Made by a program: the position numbers and the translations under genes. Shown here piece by piece: positions 26,711-35,951 of a stretch of 64,000 nucleotides of DNA. Source of the stretch: Nocardioidaceae bacterium SCSIO 66511 (GTDB lineage: Bacteria > Actinomycetota > Actinomycetes > Propionibacteriales > Nocardioidaceae); the NCBI GenBank assembly GCA_023100825.1, contig CP095846.1, forward strand, positions 4,092,001 through 4,156,000. Direction: 5' to 3'. The notes beneath the pieces are model-generated. The model did no database searches, was not told where the DNA came from, and was given only the letters and a program-made list of their open reading frames with translations. Positions within the stretch are counted from its first letter, which is position 1. Each line of letters starts with the position of its first letter.

Positions 26711-27622
26711 ATGACCACCCACGCGGACTACCGCCTCAGCCAGCTCGACGAGCTGGAAGCGGAGTCGATCCACATCTTCCGTGAGGTCGCGGCGGAATTC
26801 GAGAAGCCCGTCCTCATGTTCTCCGGCGGCAAGGACTCCATCGTCATGCTGCGGCTTGCGGAGAAGGCCTTCTACCCTGCAAGGATCCCGTTCCCCGTCA
26901 TGCAGGTCGACACGGGTTTCGACTTCCCCGAGGTGCTCGCGACGCGCGACTCCTGGGTCAACCGGCTCGGCGTTCGGATGATCGTCGCCTCGGTCGACGA
27001 TGCGATCAAGAACGGCGTCGTCGTCGACGACGGCAAGACCAGCCGTAACCGCCTACAGATCGGCACCCTGCTCAACACCATCGAGGAGCACGGGTTCACC
27101 GCGGCGTTCGGCGGAGGTCGCCGCGACGAGGAGAAGGCCCGCGCCAAGGAGCGCGTCTACTCCCACCGCGACGAGTTCGGCCAGTGGGACCCGAAGAACC
27201 AGCGTCCCGAGCTGTGGAGCCTCTACAACGGCAAGATCGCCGAGGGCGAGCACATGCGGATCTTCCCGCTGTCGAACTGGACCGAGCTCGACATCTGGCA
27301 CTACATCGGCCGTGAGCAGATCGAGATCCCGGCCATCTACTACTCGCACCAGCGCGAGGTCTTCGAGCGCGACGGCATGCTGCTGTCGGCCGGTGACCAC
27401 GCGACGCTGCGCTCGGGCGAGACCGTCGAGGAGCGTACGGTTCGCTTCCGCACCGTCGGCGACATGACGCTCACCGGTTGCGTCGAAAGCACCGCGAGCA
27501 CCGTCCCGGAGATCATCGAGGAGATCGCGGTCGCTCGGGTGACCGAGCGCGGCGCTACCCGCGGTGACGACCGATTCAGCGAAGCGGCCATGGAAGACCG
27601 CAAGAAGGAAGGGTACTTCTGA
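26711..27622 (+). CDS. cysD: Sulfate adenylyltransferase subunit 2 (CysD)
   Basis: 303 aa, normal length. The PP-loop 'VLMFSGGKDSIVMLRLAEKA' (about residues 35-54) binds ATP, followed by 'AAFGGGRRDEEKARAKERVY' and 'NWTELDIWHYI'. It makes APS from sulfate and ATP together with the GTPase CysN. The last base of its TGA is the first base of the cysN ATG, so the two are tightly coupled. Confidence 0.97.
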   Translation: MTTHADYRLSQLDELEAESIHIFREVAAEFEKPVLMFSGGKDSIVMLRLAEKAFYPARIPFPVMQVDTGFDFPEVLATRDSWVNRLGVRMIVASVDDAIKNGVVVDDGKTSRNRLQIGTLLNTIEEHGFTAAFGGGRRDEEKARAKERVYSHRDEFGQWDPKNQRPELWSLYNGKIAEGEHMRIFPLSNWTELDIWHYIGREQIEIPAIYYSHQREVFERDGMLLSAGDHATLRSGETVEERTVRFRTVGDMTLTGCVESTASTVPEIIEEIAVARVTERGATRGDDRFSEAAMEDRKKEGYF

Positions 27623-28863
27623 TGGATCTCCTGCGGTTTGCCACGGCTGGCTCCGTCGACGACGGCAAGTCCACCCTGATCGGCCGGTTGCTGCTCGACT
27701 CGAAGTCGATCTTCGAGGACCAGCTCGAGGCCGTTGAGCGTACGTCCGAAGACAAGGGCTTCGACTACACCGACCTTGCACTGCTCACCGACGGCCTGCG
27801 CTCGGAGCGCGAGCAGGGCATCACGATCGACGTCGCGTACCGCTACTTCGCGACCCCGAATCGCAAGTTCATCATCGCCGACACCCCGGGCCACGTGCAG
27901 TACACCCGCAACATGGTCACCGGTGCTTCGACGGCCGACCTCGGGCTCGTCCTGGTCGACGCCCGTACCGGCCTGACCGAGCAGAGCCGCCGGCACGCCG
28001 TGCTGCTGTCGCTGCTCAAGGTGCCGCACCTGGTGCTCGCGGTGAACAAGATGGACCTCGTCGGCTACGACGAAGAGGTCTACAACAAGATCAACGAAGA
28101 GTTCCGGACGTTCGCCACCAAGCTGACGATCCCCGACCTCACGATCATCCCGATCTCGGCGCTCAAGGGCGACAACGTCGTCACTCGCAGCGAGAACATG
28201 CCGTGGTACGGCGGCACGTCCCTTCTGCACTACCTCGAGAACGTCCACGTCGCCTCCGACCGCGACCTGATCGACGCACGGTTCCCGGTGCAGTACGTCG
28301 TACGCCCCAAGTCCGACGAGTTCCACGACTACCGCGGTTACGCCGGCCAGGTTGCCGGTGGTGTGCTGAAGCCGGGCGACGATGTGCTGGTGCTGCCGAG
28401 CGGGCTCACCTCGAAGGTCGCCGGCATCGACCTGTACGACCAGGCGATCCAACAGGCGTTCCCGCCCATGTCGGTGACCGTACGCCTCGAAGACGACCTC
28501 GACGTCTCCCGCGGCGATATGATCTGCCGGCCGCAGAACGCCCCGACGCCGAGTCAGGACATCGACGCGATGATCTCCTGGATGGTGCCCGAGCCGCTGC
28601 GTGCAAAGCGCAAGCTCGCCCTGAAGCACACCACCCGGCTGTGCCGCGCGGTGATCAAGGACGTCCAGTACCGACTCGACGTCAACACGCTCCACCGCGA
28701 CCAGGACGCCGGCGAGCTCGGCCTGAACGAGATCGGCCGCGTACAGCTGCGCACCACGCAGCCGCTGCTGTGCGATCCGTACGAGAAGAACCGGACGACC
28801 GGCTCGTTCATCCTGATCGACGAGGCGACCGGCGTGACCGTCGGCGCCGGCATGATCAACTGA
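27622..28863 (+). CDS. cysN: Sulfate adenylyltransferase subunit 1 (CysN GTPase)
   Basis: 413 aa. G1 is 'GSVDDGKSTLIGRLLLDSKS' (P-loop residues 10-18); also 'SEREQGITIDVAYRYF' (G2), 'DTPGHVQYTRNMVTGAS' (G3) and 'AVNKMDLVGYDEEVY' (G4), then EF-Tu-like domains II and III. It stimulates CysD by GTP hydrolysis. Unlike mycobacterial CysNC it is not fused to an APS kinase; that activity is a separate protein at the head of the operon. A strong UUCG-loop terminator follows. Confidence 0.96.
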   Translation: MDLLRFATAGSVDDGKSTLIGRLLLDSKSIFEDQLEAVERTSEDKGFDYTDLALLTDGLRSEREQGITIDVAYRYFATPNRKFIIADTPGHVQYTRNMVTGASTADLGLVLVDARTGLTEQSRRHAVLLSLLKVPHLVLAVNKMDLVGYDEEVYNKINEEFRTFATKLTIPDLTIIPISALKGDNVVTRSENMPWYGGTSLLHYLENVHVASDRDLIDARFPVQYVVRPKSDEFHDYRGYAGQVAGGVLKPGDDVLVLPSGLTSKVAGIDLYDQAIQQAFPPMSVTVRLEDDLDVSRGDMICRPQNAPTPSQDIDAMISWMVPEPLRAKRKLALKHTTRLCRAVIKDVQYRLDVNTLHRDQDAGELGLNEIGRVQLRTTQPLLCDPYEKNRTTGSFILIDEATGVTVGAGMIN

Positions 28864-28877
28864 CGTAGCGCTCCGGC

Positions 28878-28913
28878 GAACGCGGGGTACGGCTTCGGCC
28901 GTGCCCCGCGTTC
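28878..28913 (+). terminator. Terminator of the sulfate assimilation operon
   Basis: A 16-bp stem (28878-28893 with 28898-28913, one T-G wobble) is closed by a TTCG tetraloop 15 bases after the cysN stop. The right side ends TTCTGCATTTCTG. Confidence 0.85.
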
Positions 28914-29002
28914 TGCATTTCTGCAAAGTCGACGGAACTTTCGCGCTGGAAACGGGATCTCACCGGCTTGAGCCGACTGCTCATCCACAGGGAGGCGCGA
29001 AA

Positions 29003-30442
29003 ATGCGCAGAACATCCGCAATCATGCTCGCTAGTGTCGCCATGATCGGCACCTCGGTCGCATCGGGAGAATCCGCCGTTGCCGCTGAACCCGAAAGCAC
29101 GAGCAAGAGCGTTCCGCCTCCGGGCAAGGTGCGGTACTACATCCCTACCTGGACGGTCACGGGACGAAAGCACGAGACGACGGTGCGCGTCGGCTATCCG
29201 AGTGGCGACCCGCGTGCTGATTGGGACCACCAGCCGGTCCGGATCCAGGTACGGGAGAAGGGCGGAAGCTGGAAGACGGTCGGCGAGGCCAAGCAGAAGC
29301 CTCTCCCCCGTAAGCGAGGTTCACGCACCCGGGTGACCTACCGGCTGCCGGTAGACGGCACGATCCAGATCCGGGCCAAAGCACATTCGACCGACTCCGC
29401 GATCACCTCCAAGACGCGCGAGCTCTTGGTGACCGAGCGCCCCGCGTACGGGCCGACCGCGATCCGCGGCAGTGGTCATCCCTGCGAGGAGGCCGTGATC
29501 GGACGCGGCCCGACCCAGATCGGTTACGGCTGCTCCGCCAATTACAACTACAACCTGTGGCTCTACAACCGCCGGACGGATACCAGAGAACAACTCGCCT
29601 CGCGTGCCGCACACGCCGAGTACGCCACCGGCGCCGATATCGTGATCGCCGAGTATCGAGACTACTGGGACGATCCGTACTGGTACGACCGCGTACGCAG
29701 GTTCAACCGCGCAACGGGTAAGTCCAGCTGGGTCGCCTTCAAGCGCAACGGAAAGCGCGCGCAGACGGCGGCCAACTCATCGGTCTCAGGTAACGGCAAC
29801 CGGATCGCCTACTCGTCTCCGAACCCAGGTATCTCACCGAAGGCGGCGAAGGGATGGAACGTCTACGTCGCCCGCGCAGGTGTGCAGAAGAGCCGGTACG
29901 TCGGACGTGGCAAGGAGAGTGACATCTCGGCAACGGGCCGTTATGTCGCCTGGACCACCAGGGCGGGCAGGGTGCGCATCCGTGACCTGCGCACCAACCG
30001 CTGGACGCCGGTCACCAAGCGCAAGGGTCACGAGCCGAAGGACCTCACGATCAGCGCCGGCGGACGCTACGTCACCTTTTCGGCATTGGTACGCGGGGAG
30101 CGCCGGATCCGGACCTTCGATGCTCGGGCGTCGAAGCTGCGCACCATCGCAGTCGGTCAGGAGCCGGCGCTGTCGGCCAACGGTCGATTCGTTGCGTACG
30201 CCGGCAAGGGCGGCGCCGAACTCTACCTGTGGGAACGCAAGACCAAAGCAAAGCGGCTCCTCACCGTCGGACCGAGCGGTAAGGGCTCGAAAGCTCATCT
30301 GCGGCAGCCGGATATCTCGCCGAACGGCCGCTGGATCGTCGCAACCACCCGCTCCATCAAGGTTGCTCCCGACAACGGGCGAAGCTGGCGGGCCAGAGAC
30401 AAGGTCGTCCTGTTCGACCGGCGGGCGGCAGGTAAGGGCTAA
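29003..30442 (+). CDS. Secreted beta-propeller-like protein
   Basis: 479 aa from the ATG at 29003, with GGAGG eight bases upstream. A signal peptide occupies residues 1-28 ('MLASVAMIGTSVASGESAVA'). After a basic region, residues about 150-470 repeat the pattern 'IS..GRYVAW/VTFS...LRTxR': for example 'DISATGRYVAWTT', 'TISAGGRYVTFSA', 'ALSANGRFVAYAG' and 'DISPNGRWIVATT', spaced about 40-55 residues. These are TolB/PD40-type blades. No catalytic motif is visible. The next gene is convergent with only seven bases between. Function unknown. Confidence 0.75.
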   Translation: MRRTSAIMLASVAMIGTSVASGESAVAAEPESTSKSVPPPGKVRYYIPTWTVTGRKHETTVRVGYPSGDPRADWDHQPVRIQVREKGGSWKTVGEAKQKPLPRKRGSRTRVTYRLPVDGTIQIRAKAHSTDSAITSKTRELLVTERPAYGPTAIRGSGHPCEEAVIGRGPTQIGYGCSANYNYNLWLYNRRTDTREQLASRAAHAEYATGADIVIAEYRDYWDDPYWYDRVRRFNRATGKSSWVAFKRNGKRAQTAANSSVSGNGNRIAYSSPNPGISPKAAKGWNVYVARAGVQKSRYVGRGKESDISATGRYVAWTTRAGRVRIRDLRTNRWTPVTKRKGHEPKDLTISAGGRYVTFSALVRGERRIRTFDARASKLRTIAVGQEPALSANGRFVAYAGKGGAELYLWERKTKAKRLLTVGPSGKGSKAHLRQPDISPNGRWIVATTRSIKVAPDNGRSWRARDKVVLFDRRAAGKG

Positions 30443-30449
30443 TGCCTCG

Positions 30450-32198
30450 CTAGCGGGATCTGCGGTGCCGAAGCTTCTTACCGTCCGGGCCGCGTTTGCC
30501 CTTGCCGCGGGGCCCGCTCTGGTTACGTGGGCCCGTATGCGCGCGTTCGCGTTCGAGGTGGATCAGCTGACCGGAGATCCGGGTGCGCTCCAGCGCCTTG
30601 ACGACCGCCGGGTCGAGGTTTTCGGGTAGCTCCACCAGGCTGTCTCCGCCACGGATCTCGATCTTGCCGAAGTCGCGGCGCTCCAGCCCGCCTTCGTTGG
30701 CGATCGCCCCGACGATTGCGCCCGGGCTCACCTTGTGCCGCTTGCCCACTCGGATCCGGTACGTCGCCATCGCGCGATCGTTGACACGACGGCGGCCGGC
30801 GACCCTTGGTGGTCGGTGCCCGTCGTCGCGCGGTCGCCGCTTCAGCGGCGGCTCCGGCTGCAGTAGGAACGTGCGATCGCCCTGTGCGATGACGGCGAGC
30901 GCCGCCGCGACGTCGGCCGCCGGCACGTCGTGCTCCTGTTCGTAGCGCTCGACGAGCCCACGAAAGTACGAGAGGTCGTTCGCGCCGAGCGCCTCGGTGA
31001 TCGAGTCGAGGAAGCGTGCGACGCGGGTCGAGTTGACGTCTTCGACCGACGGCAGCGGGACTTCGGTGAGCGGCTGCCTTGTGGCCTTCTCGATGGCGCG
31101 GAGCAACCGACGCTCTCGTGGCGTCACGAACAACAGCGCCTGCCCCGATCGGCCGGCCCGCCCGGTACGTCCGATCCGGTGGATGTACGCCTCGGTGTCG
31201 TACGGGATGTCGTAGTTGACGACGTGGCTGATCCGGTCGACGTCGAGACCACGCGCCGCGACATCGGTTGCGACCAGGATGTCGAGAGCACCGGACTTGA
31301 GCTGGCCGATGGTGCGTTCGCGCTGCGCCTGCACGAGGTCACCGTTGATCGCGGCGGCCGAGAATCCTCTTGCTCGTAAGCGCTCTGCGAGATCTTCGGT
31401 CGCCTGCTTGGTGCGCACGAAGACGATCATGCCGTCGAACGACTCGACCTCGAGCATGCGCGTGAGCGCGTCGAGCTTCTGCCGGTGATCGACGATCACG
31501 TAGGTCTGAGTGGTGTTCTCGGCGGTGACCGTGCGCGCCTTGACCCGGATCTCCTTCGGGTCGTGCAGGTAGCGGTTCGACATCTTGCGGATGGCGGCCG
31601 GCATTGTCGCGGAGAACAACGCGACCTGCTTGTACTCAGGAGTATCGGCCAGGATGCGCTCGACATCCTCCTGGAAGCCCATCGCGAGCATCTCGTCGGC
31701 CTCGTCGAGCACCAGGTAGTCGAGCTCGGACAGGTCGAGAGTGCCCTTGTTCAGATGGTCGATCACTCGGCCGGGTGTGCCGACCACGACGTGCGCACCG
31801 CGTTTGAGGGCGCCGAGCTGCGGCCCGTAGCCGGTGCCGCCGTACACGGGTACGACGTGCACACCGTCGAGGTGCGCGGCGTACCGCCCGAACGCCTCCG
31901 CGACCTGCAGCGCAAGCTCTCGAGTAGGAGCAAGTACGAGTGCCTGCGGTCGACGACGCGTGACGTCGATACGAGACAGGATCGGCAACGCGAACGCGGC
32001 GGTCTTACCGGTGCCGGTCTGGGCGAGGCCGACGACGTCGCGACCGGCCATGAGCGGCGGAATGGTGGCCGACTGGATCGGCGACGGCGACTCGTAGCCG
32101 ACTTCGCGCAGAGATTGGAGTACCGGCGAGGCAATCCCGAGCTCGGGGAAAGTTGGGGGCGAATCGGCGACGGATGCGGAAGAACCGGATTCAGACAT
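30450..32198 (-). CDS. DEAD-box RNA helicase (DeaD/CsdA type)
   Basis: 582 aa. Helicase motifs in order: Q motif region 'YESPSPIQSATIPPLMAGRD', motif I AQTGTGKTAAF, Ia PTRELALQ, II DEADEML, III SAT, V 'ATDVAARGLDVD' and VI HRIGRTGRAGR. The C-terminal residues about 475-550 form the DbpA-type RNA-binding domain ('MATYRIRVGKRHKVSPGAIV'), and the end is Arg/Lys-rich and disordered. It is likely a cold-inducible ribosome-assembly or RNA-decay helicase. A single gene. Confidence 0.93.
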   Translation of the reverse strand: MSESGSSASVADSPPTFPELGIASPVLQSLREVGYESPSPIQSATIPPLMAGRDVVGLAQTGTGKTAAFALPILSRIDVTRRRPQALVLAPTRELALQVAEAFGRYAAHLDGVHVVPVYGGTGYGPQLGALKRGAHVVVGTPGRVIDHLNKGTLDLSELDYLVLDEADEMLAMGFQEDVERILADTPEYKQVALFSATMPAAIRKMSNRYLHDPKEIRVKARTVTAENTTQTYVIVDHRQKLDALTRMLEVESFDGMIVFVRTKQATEDLAERLRARGFSAAAINGDLVQAQRERTIGQLKSGALDILVATDVAARGLDVDRISHVVNYDIPYDTEAYIHRIGRTGRAGRSGQALLFVTPRERRLLRAIEKATRQPLTEVPLPSVEDVNSTRVARFLDSITEALGANDLSYFRGLVERYEQEHDVPAADVAAALAVIAQGDRTFLLQPEPPLKRRPRDDGHRPPRVAGRRRVNDRAMATYRIRVGKRHKVSPGAIVGAIANEGGLERRDFGKIEIRGGDSLVELPENLDPAVVKALERTRISGQLIHLERERAHTGPRNQSGPRGKGKRGPDGKKLRHRRSR

Positions 32199-32286
32199 AA
32201 GGAACCCAGTCTACGGCCACGGATGAGACGCGAGTTCTTCACCACTGACCCGCGGGTCATACACGACTGAGCCGTTGGATCCGTTG

Positions 32287-32523
32287 TCAGCGCTGGCCGT
32301 CGGGAGGATCGTCGGGTGCAGCGGCCTGTGAGCGTGCCTCATCGGTCTGCCGACGTATGACCTCGGCGCTGTGCGCAGCGGGGTGGAACACCTCCTGCAG
32401 TGCCTGGAACGCACCCGATCCACCCGCCGAGTCGCCCGCCATGGACTGCATCCGCTGGGCGAACCACGGCAGCAGCCAGAACATCGCCGCCAGGCCTGCG
32501 ACGATCACGATCCACATCAGCAT
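32287..32523 (-). CDS. Small single-pass membrane protein
   Basis: 78 aa starting 'MLMWIVIVAGLAAMFWLLPW', a single membrane helix, followed by a polar tail rich in Ala, Gln and Asp. No family is recognised. It lies between the helicase and the AbrB permease, about 31 bases after the latter's stop, so it could be the last gene of the TetR-AbrB transcript. Confidence 0.55.
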   Translation of the reverse strand: MLMWIVIVAGLAAMFWLLPWFAQRMQSMAGDSAGGSGAFQALQEVFHPAAHSAEVIRRQTDEARSQAAAPDDPPDGQR

Positions 32524-32554
32524 GCGTACGAGGCTACCCGCGCGCTCCGAGACG

Positions 32555-33598
32555 TCAGGTCGACCGACGCATTACGCGGGCGAGTAGCGGCGCTGCGAGC
32601 AACATCACCAACAGGCGGGCGACCTGCGTACCCAGGACGAAGGTGACGTTCGAGCCGGTGGCGATGGCGGTCGCGAGCACTGCGTACAAGCCGCCGGGCG
32701 TCGTCGCGAGGTACGCGTCGAGCGCCGACGTACCGGTCACTGCGGCCAATGCGACACCGAGACCGGCACACAGCGCGATCATCGCGAAGATGGTGAGGAC
32801 CGCTCGGGGCAACAGGGCCGCAATCGAGCGCAGGCTCGCGCGGGTGAACCGCAGGCCTACCTGAATCCCGATCAGCGCATAGCCGGCGTTGACCAGTACG
32901 TCCGGCACTCCCGCGCCGCCGACCGGGTCGAACCAACCGGACACCGAGAGCAGCACCGAGACAGCCAGCGGACCGAGCAGAGAACCAGCAGGCATGCGGG
33001 TGAGCCGACCGAGCACGGCCCCGAGCCCGACGCAGACCACGGTGAAAGCGGCGCCGCCGAGCAGCGACGGGTCGCCTCCCAGCCCCCCGGAGGTCTGGCT
33101 CTGGTCCGGGCGGAACACCGCGGCGGTGACCAGCGGCATGGTGATCAACACCAGCAACACCCGGAGGTACTGCACCACCGCGACGACACGTTCATCGGCC
33201 CCCAGGTCACGCGCGATCGCAGTCACGCCCGACGCGCCGCCGGCGATCATCGCGAACACACCCGTGGCCGCAGACATGTCGCGGCCGCTGCGAAATGCGT
33301 ACCCACCCACGATGCTGAGCAGCAGCGTCGCGACGCAGGCACCGAGGATCGGCCACAGATCGCCACTCAGGGCACTGAGGGTTTCGACGTCGACGAGTGC
33401 GCCGATGGTGACGCCGATGATCGCCTGGCCGACGGAGAAGGACCAGTCGGGTAACGCCAATGACCGGCTGCCGAAGACCGCGTACGCCATGCCTCCGACG
33501 AGTGCTCCGAAAAGCACGGGCGACGGGAGGCCGACCAACGCGAGTGCCGCCGACGCGGCCGCCGCAATTGCGACGGTCGTCGCCCACGACCGGATCAC
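32555..33598 (-). CDS. AbrB family membrane permease
   Basis: 347 aa from the GTG at 33598, with about ten or eleven membrane helices. It contains the two AbrB repeats: 'LPSPVLFGALVGGMAYAVFG' near the start and 'RMPAGSLLGPLAVSVLLSVS' in the second half, plus 'ATTPGGLYAVLATAIATGSN'. The family is linked to ammonia monooxygenase regulators by name only; substrates are unknown. The start overlaps the stop of the TetR gene (GTGA), so regulator and permease are coupled. Confidence 0.85.
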   Translation of the reverse strand: MIRSWATTVAIAAAASAALALVGLPSPVLFGALVGGMAYAVFGSRSLALPDWSFSVGQAIIGVTIGALVDVETLSALSGDLWPILGACVATLLLSIVGGYAFRSGRDMSAATGVFAMIAGGASGVTAIARDLGADERVVAVVQYLRVLLVLITMPLVTAAVFRPDQSQTSGGLGGDPSLLGGAAFTVVCVGLGAVLGRLTRMPAGSLLGPLAVSVLLSVSGWFDPVGGAGVPDVLVNAGYALIGIQVGLRFTRASLRSIAALLPRAVLTIFAMIALCAGLGVALAAVTGTSALDAYLATTPGGLYAVLATAIATGSNVTFVLGTQVARLLVMLLAAPLLARVMRRST

Positions 33599-34128
33599 GT
33601 AGGCGGGTCGAGGGCACCCAGCCGGGCGAGTACCGCTCGTACGGCGGGCAGGCTGGTCTGCTCGGCGAGGCCCATCGTCTCGTTGAAGTACACGGCATCG
33701 CACAGCAACTGGACGGTGCGGGCCAGCGACTCGTCGTCGAGTTGTTCGTCGAGGACCTCGAACCACGCCTCCCGCAGGTCGTCGAGCGCTGCGGACGCGC
33801 GGGCATCGGACTCCTGCGCGATGCGTGCTGCCGCGATCATCGCCCGGTCGAACCTGCTCCCGGTGTGCGTCGACGTCTCCAGGTAGTACGCGACGGCGCC
33901 CTCGGAGGCCGATCGCATCTTCTCGGCATCCTTGGCGCCCATCTCGCGCAACCGGTCGAGCATGCCGATGACGAGGTCGTCGCGGCTCGGGAAGTGGTAG
34001 AGGAGACCACCCTTCGACACGCCCGCCTCCTCGGCGACGGCATCGAGGGTCGCGGCCCTCGAACCCTGCTCGACGAGCAGCGCCTCGAATGCATCCAGGA
34101 TGCGGTCGCGTGTTGTGGCCACCGCCAC
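33595..34128 (-). CDS. TetR family repressor
   Basis: 177 aa. The N-terminal helix-turn-helix reads 'TRDRILDAFEALLVEQGSRA' and then 'AGVSKGGLLYHFPSRDDLV', a standard TetR DNA-binding domain (residues 1-50); the rest is a helical ligand domain. It is divergent from the MFS exporter and co-transcribed with the AbrB permease. The palindrome at 34226-34249 in the shared intergenic region overlaps the exporter promoter and is its most probable operator, so induction of the exporter by a ligand of this repressor is the expected circuit. Confidence 0.92.
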   Translation of the reverse strand: MAVATTRDRILDAFEALLVEQGSRAATLDAVAEEAGVSKGGLLYHFPSRDDLVIGMLDRLREMGAKDAEKMRSASEGAVAYYLETSTHTGSRFDRAMIAAARIAQESDARASAALDDLREAWFEVLDEQLDDESLARTVQLLCDAVYFNETMGLAEQTSLPAVRAVLARLGALDPPT

Positions 34129-34220
34129 AGCGTAGTAGTCGAGGTGTCCGACCCGACGAGACGTCGGTCATACGGCCGGAGATCGCTGGAATGTCGGGCC
34201 TAGATCACGTTGTTATCCGG

Positions 34221-34249
34221 TTGTGACTGTACCGGCTGGACGGTACAGT
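34221..34249 (+). promoter_or_regulatory. Promoter with overlapping TetR-type operator
   Basis: ACTGTACCG-GCTGGA-CGGTACAGT (34226-34249) is a perfect inverted repeat with 9-bp arms. It coincides with a promoter in the direction of the MFS gene: -35 TTGTGA (34221-34226), a 17-base spacer and -10 TACAGT (34244-34249). A repressor bound here would block RNA polymerase. The MFS start is 89 bases downstream and the TetR start 93 bases on the other side. Confidence 0.75.
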
Positions 34250-34337
34250 TGCCCGGTCGGTTCCGCGCCGACGAACCCATCCAACGCAGTCCGTTCGCCG
34301 ACGGCCCGCGCAGCAGAAGACAAGGAGGCGTACGCCC

Positions 34338-35882
34338 ATGTCCACCGACATCAGAGCAATCTCCCACCAAGGCTCACCGGCACCTGGCAACCGGGCGGGT
34401 GTACGCGAGTGGGCGGCACTGGCCGTCCTGATGCTCCCCGTCCTGCTCGTCTCGATCGACAACACCGTGCTGAGCTTCGCGCTTCCCGCGATCTCGACTG
34501 CGCTGGCACCGTCGGCAAACCAGCTGCTCTGGATCGTCGACATCTACCCACTGATGCTGGCCGGCCTACTGGTGGCAATGGGCAGCCTCGGCGACCGCAT
34601 CGGCCGGCGCCGGCTCCTGCTCGTCGGCGCCATCGGCTTCGGGGTCGTGAAGGTCATCGCCGCGTACAGCACATCGGCCGAGATGCTGATCCTCTCGCGC
34701 GCGCTGCTCGGAGTGTTCGGCGCGACGCTGATGCCGTCGACGCTGTCCCTGCTGCGCAACATCTTCACCGACCGTCGCCAGCGCCGACTGGCGATCGCGG
34801 TGTGGGCATCGGCGTTCGCCGGCGGCGCTGCACTCGGCCCGATCATGGGCGGCTGGCTGCTCGAGAACAACTGGTGGGGCTCGGTGTTCCTGATCACGGT
34901 CCCGGTCATCATCGCCCTGCTGCCCCTGGTGCTGTGGCTCGTACCCGAGTCAAAGGACCCAGCGCCGGGTCCCGTCGATGTGCCGAGCATCGTCTTGTCG
35001 CTCGCCGCGATGCTGCCCCTCGTGTACGCGATCAAGATGTTCGCCGAGCACGGCTGGTCGTACGGCGTGTTCGGCGCCGTCACCGTCGGCATCGTCGCGG
35101 CCGTGGCATTCGTACGCCGTCAGCTCGCCTCAGCGACACCGATGCTCGACGTACGACTGTTCGCGAACCCGGTGTTCAGCGGGGCCGTGGCGTCCAACCT
35201 GCTCAGCATCCTCGGCTTCGCCGGTTTCCTGTTCTTCGTCGCGCAGTTCCTGCAGCTGGTGATCGGGCTCAGCCCGATGGAGGCCGGTACGGTCCTCGTA
35301 CCCGGGCTCGTCGCGTCGATCATCGCCGGGCTGGTCGCCGTGCGTCTTGTCCGGGTCATCCAGCCGCATCTGCTCATCGGGGGCAGTTTCGCGTTGTCCG
35401 CGGCGGGCTACGCGATCGCGGCGTTCGTCGGCGAGGTGCCGACAGTGCTGTCGATCTGCGCCGCGTTCGTCGCGGTCGGCATCGGCATCGGCCTGGCCGA
35501 GACCCTGACGAACGACATCATCATCGCGACCGCACCAGCGGAGAAGTCCGGTGCCGCCGCGGCGATCTCGGAGACGGCGTACGAAATCGGCTCGGTACTC
35601 GGCACTGCCGTGCTCGGTAGCGTGCTGATGGCGACGTACCGCTCGGACGTACAGGTGCCAGAAGCCGTATCGTCCGGCGACTCGCACGTCGCCACCGAGA
35701 CGCTCGGCGGCGCAGTCGATGTCGCGGGTGGACTCGGCGCTGCCGGAGACGCATTGCTGCGATCCGCGCATCTGGCGTTCGACCACGGTGTGCAGGTCAC
35801 CTGCTCCCTTGGCATCCTGATCGCGCTCGGTGCGGCAACGGTCTCAGCGCTGACCTTGCGCAACGCCGACACCGAGGCCTGA
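34338..35882 (+). CDS. MFS multidrug exporter (DHA2/EmrB-QacA type)
   Basis: 514 aa with 14 predicted membrane helices. Motif A is 'GSLGDRIGRRRLLLVGAIGF' between TM2 and TM3; 'DNTVLSFALPAIS' in TM1 is the motif D1 region of drug:H+ antiporters. AAGGAGG precedes the ATG. It likely exports toxic organic cations or an antibiotic in exchange for protons. It is controlled by the divergent TetR protein, judging from the operator between them. A terminator follows. Confidence 0.93.
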   Translation: MSTDIRAISHQGSPAPGNRAGVREWAALAVLMLPVLLVSIDNTVLSFALPAISTALAPSANQLLWIVDIYPLMLAGLLVAMGSLGDRIGRRRLLLVGAIGFGVVKVIAAYSTSAEMLILSRALLGVFGATLMPSTLSLLRNIFTDRRQRRLAIAVWASAFAGGAALGPIMGGWLLENNWWGSVFLITVPVIIALLPLVLWLVPESKDPAPGPVDVPSIVLSLAAMLPLVYAIKMFAEHGWSYGVFGAVTVGIVAAVAFVRRQLASATPMLDVRLFANPVFSGAVASNLLSILGFAGFLFFVAQFLQLVIGLSPMEAGTVLVPGLVASIIAGLVAVRLVRVIQPHLLIGGSFALSAAGYAIAAFVGEVPTVLSICAAFVAVGIGIGLAETLTNDIIIATAPAEKSGAAAAISETAYEIGSVLGTAVLGSVLMATYRSDVQVPEAVSSGDSHVATETLGGAVDVAGGLGAAGDALLRSAHLAFDHGVQVTCSLGILIALGAATVSALTLRNADTEA

Positions 35883-35899
35883 CGCCCGACACAGAAGAT

Positions 35900-35936
35900 C
35901 CGTACGTCCGGCAGCGCAGCGCTGCCGGACGTACGG
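35900..35936. terminator. Bidirectional terminator
   Basis: CCGTACGTCCGGCAGC (35900-35915) pairs perfectly with 35921-35936 over a 5-nt loop. It lies between the convergent MFS and secreted-repeat genes, 17 and 15 bases from their stops. Confidence 0.8.
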
Positions 35937-35951
35937 CTCTGTGGATTCGGG

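Noticed and set aside
27340-28926. 528-codon open frame antisense to cysD/cysN
   Set aside because: It is the mirror of conserved genes and shows no family motif; long antisense frames are expected at this base composition.
32555-34171. Single 538-aa protein covering both the AbrB and TetR genes
   Set aside because: The upstream half is a shadow of the TetR gene in another frame. The AbrB gene has its own GTG start at 33598 in a GTGA overlap.
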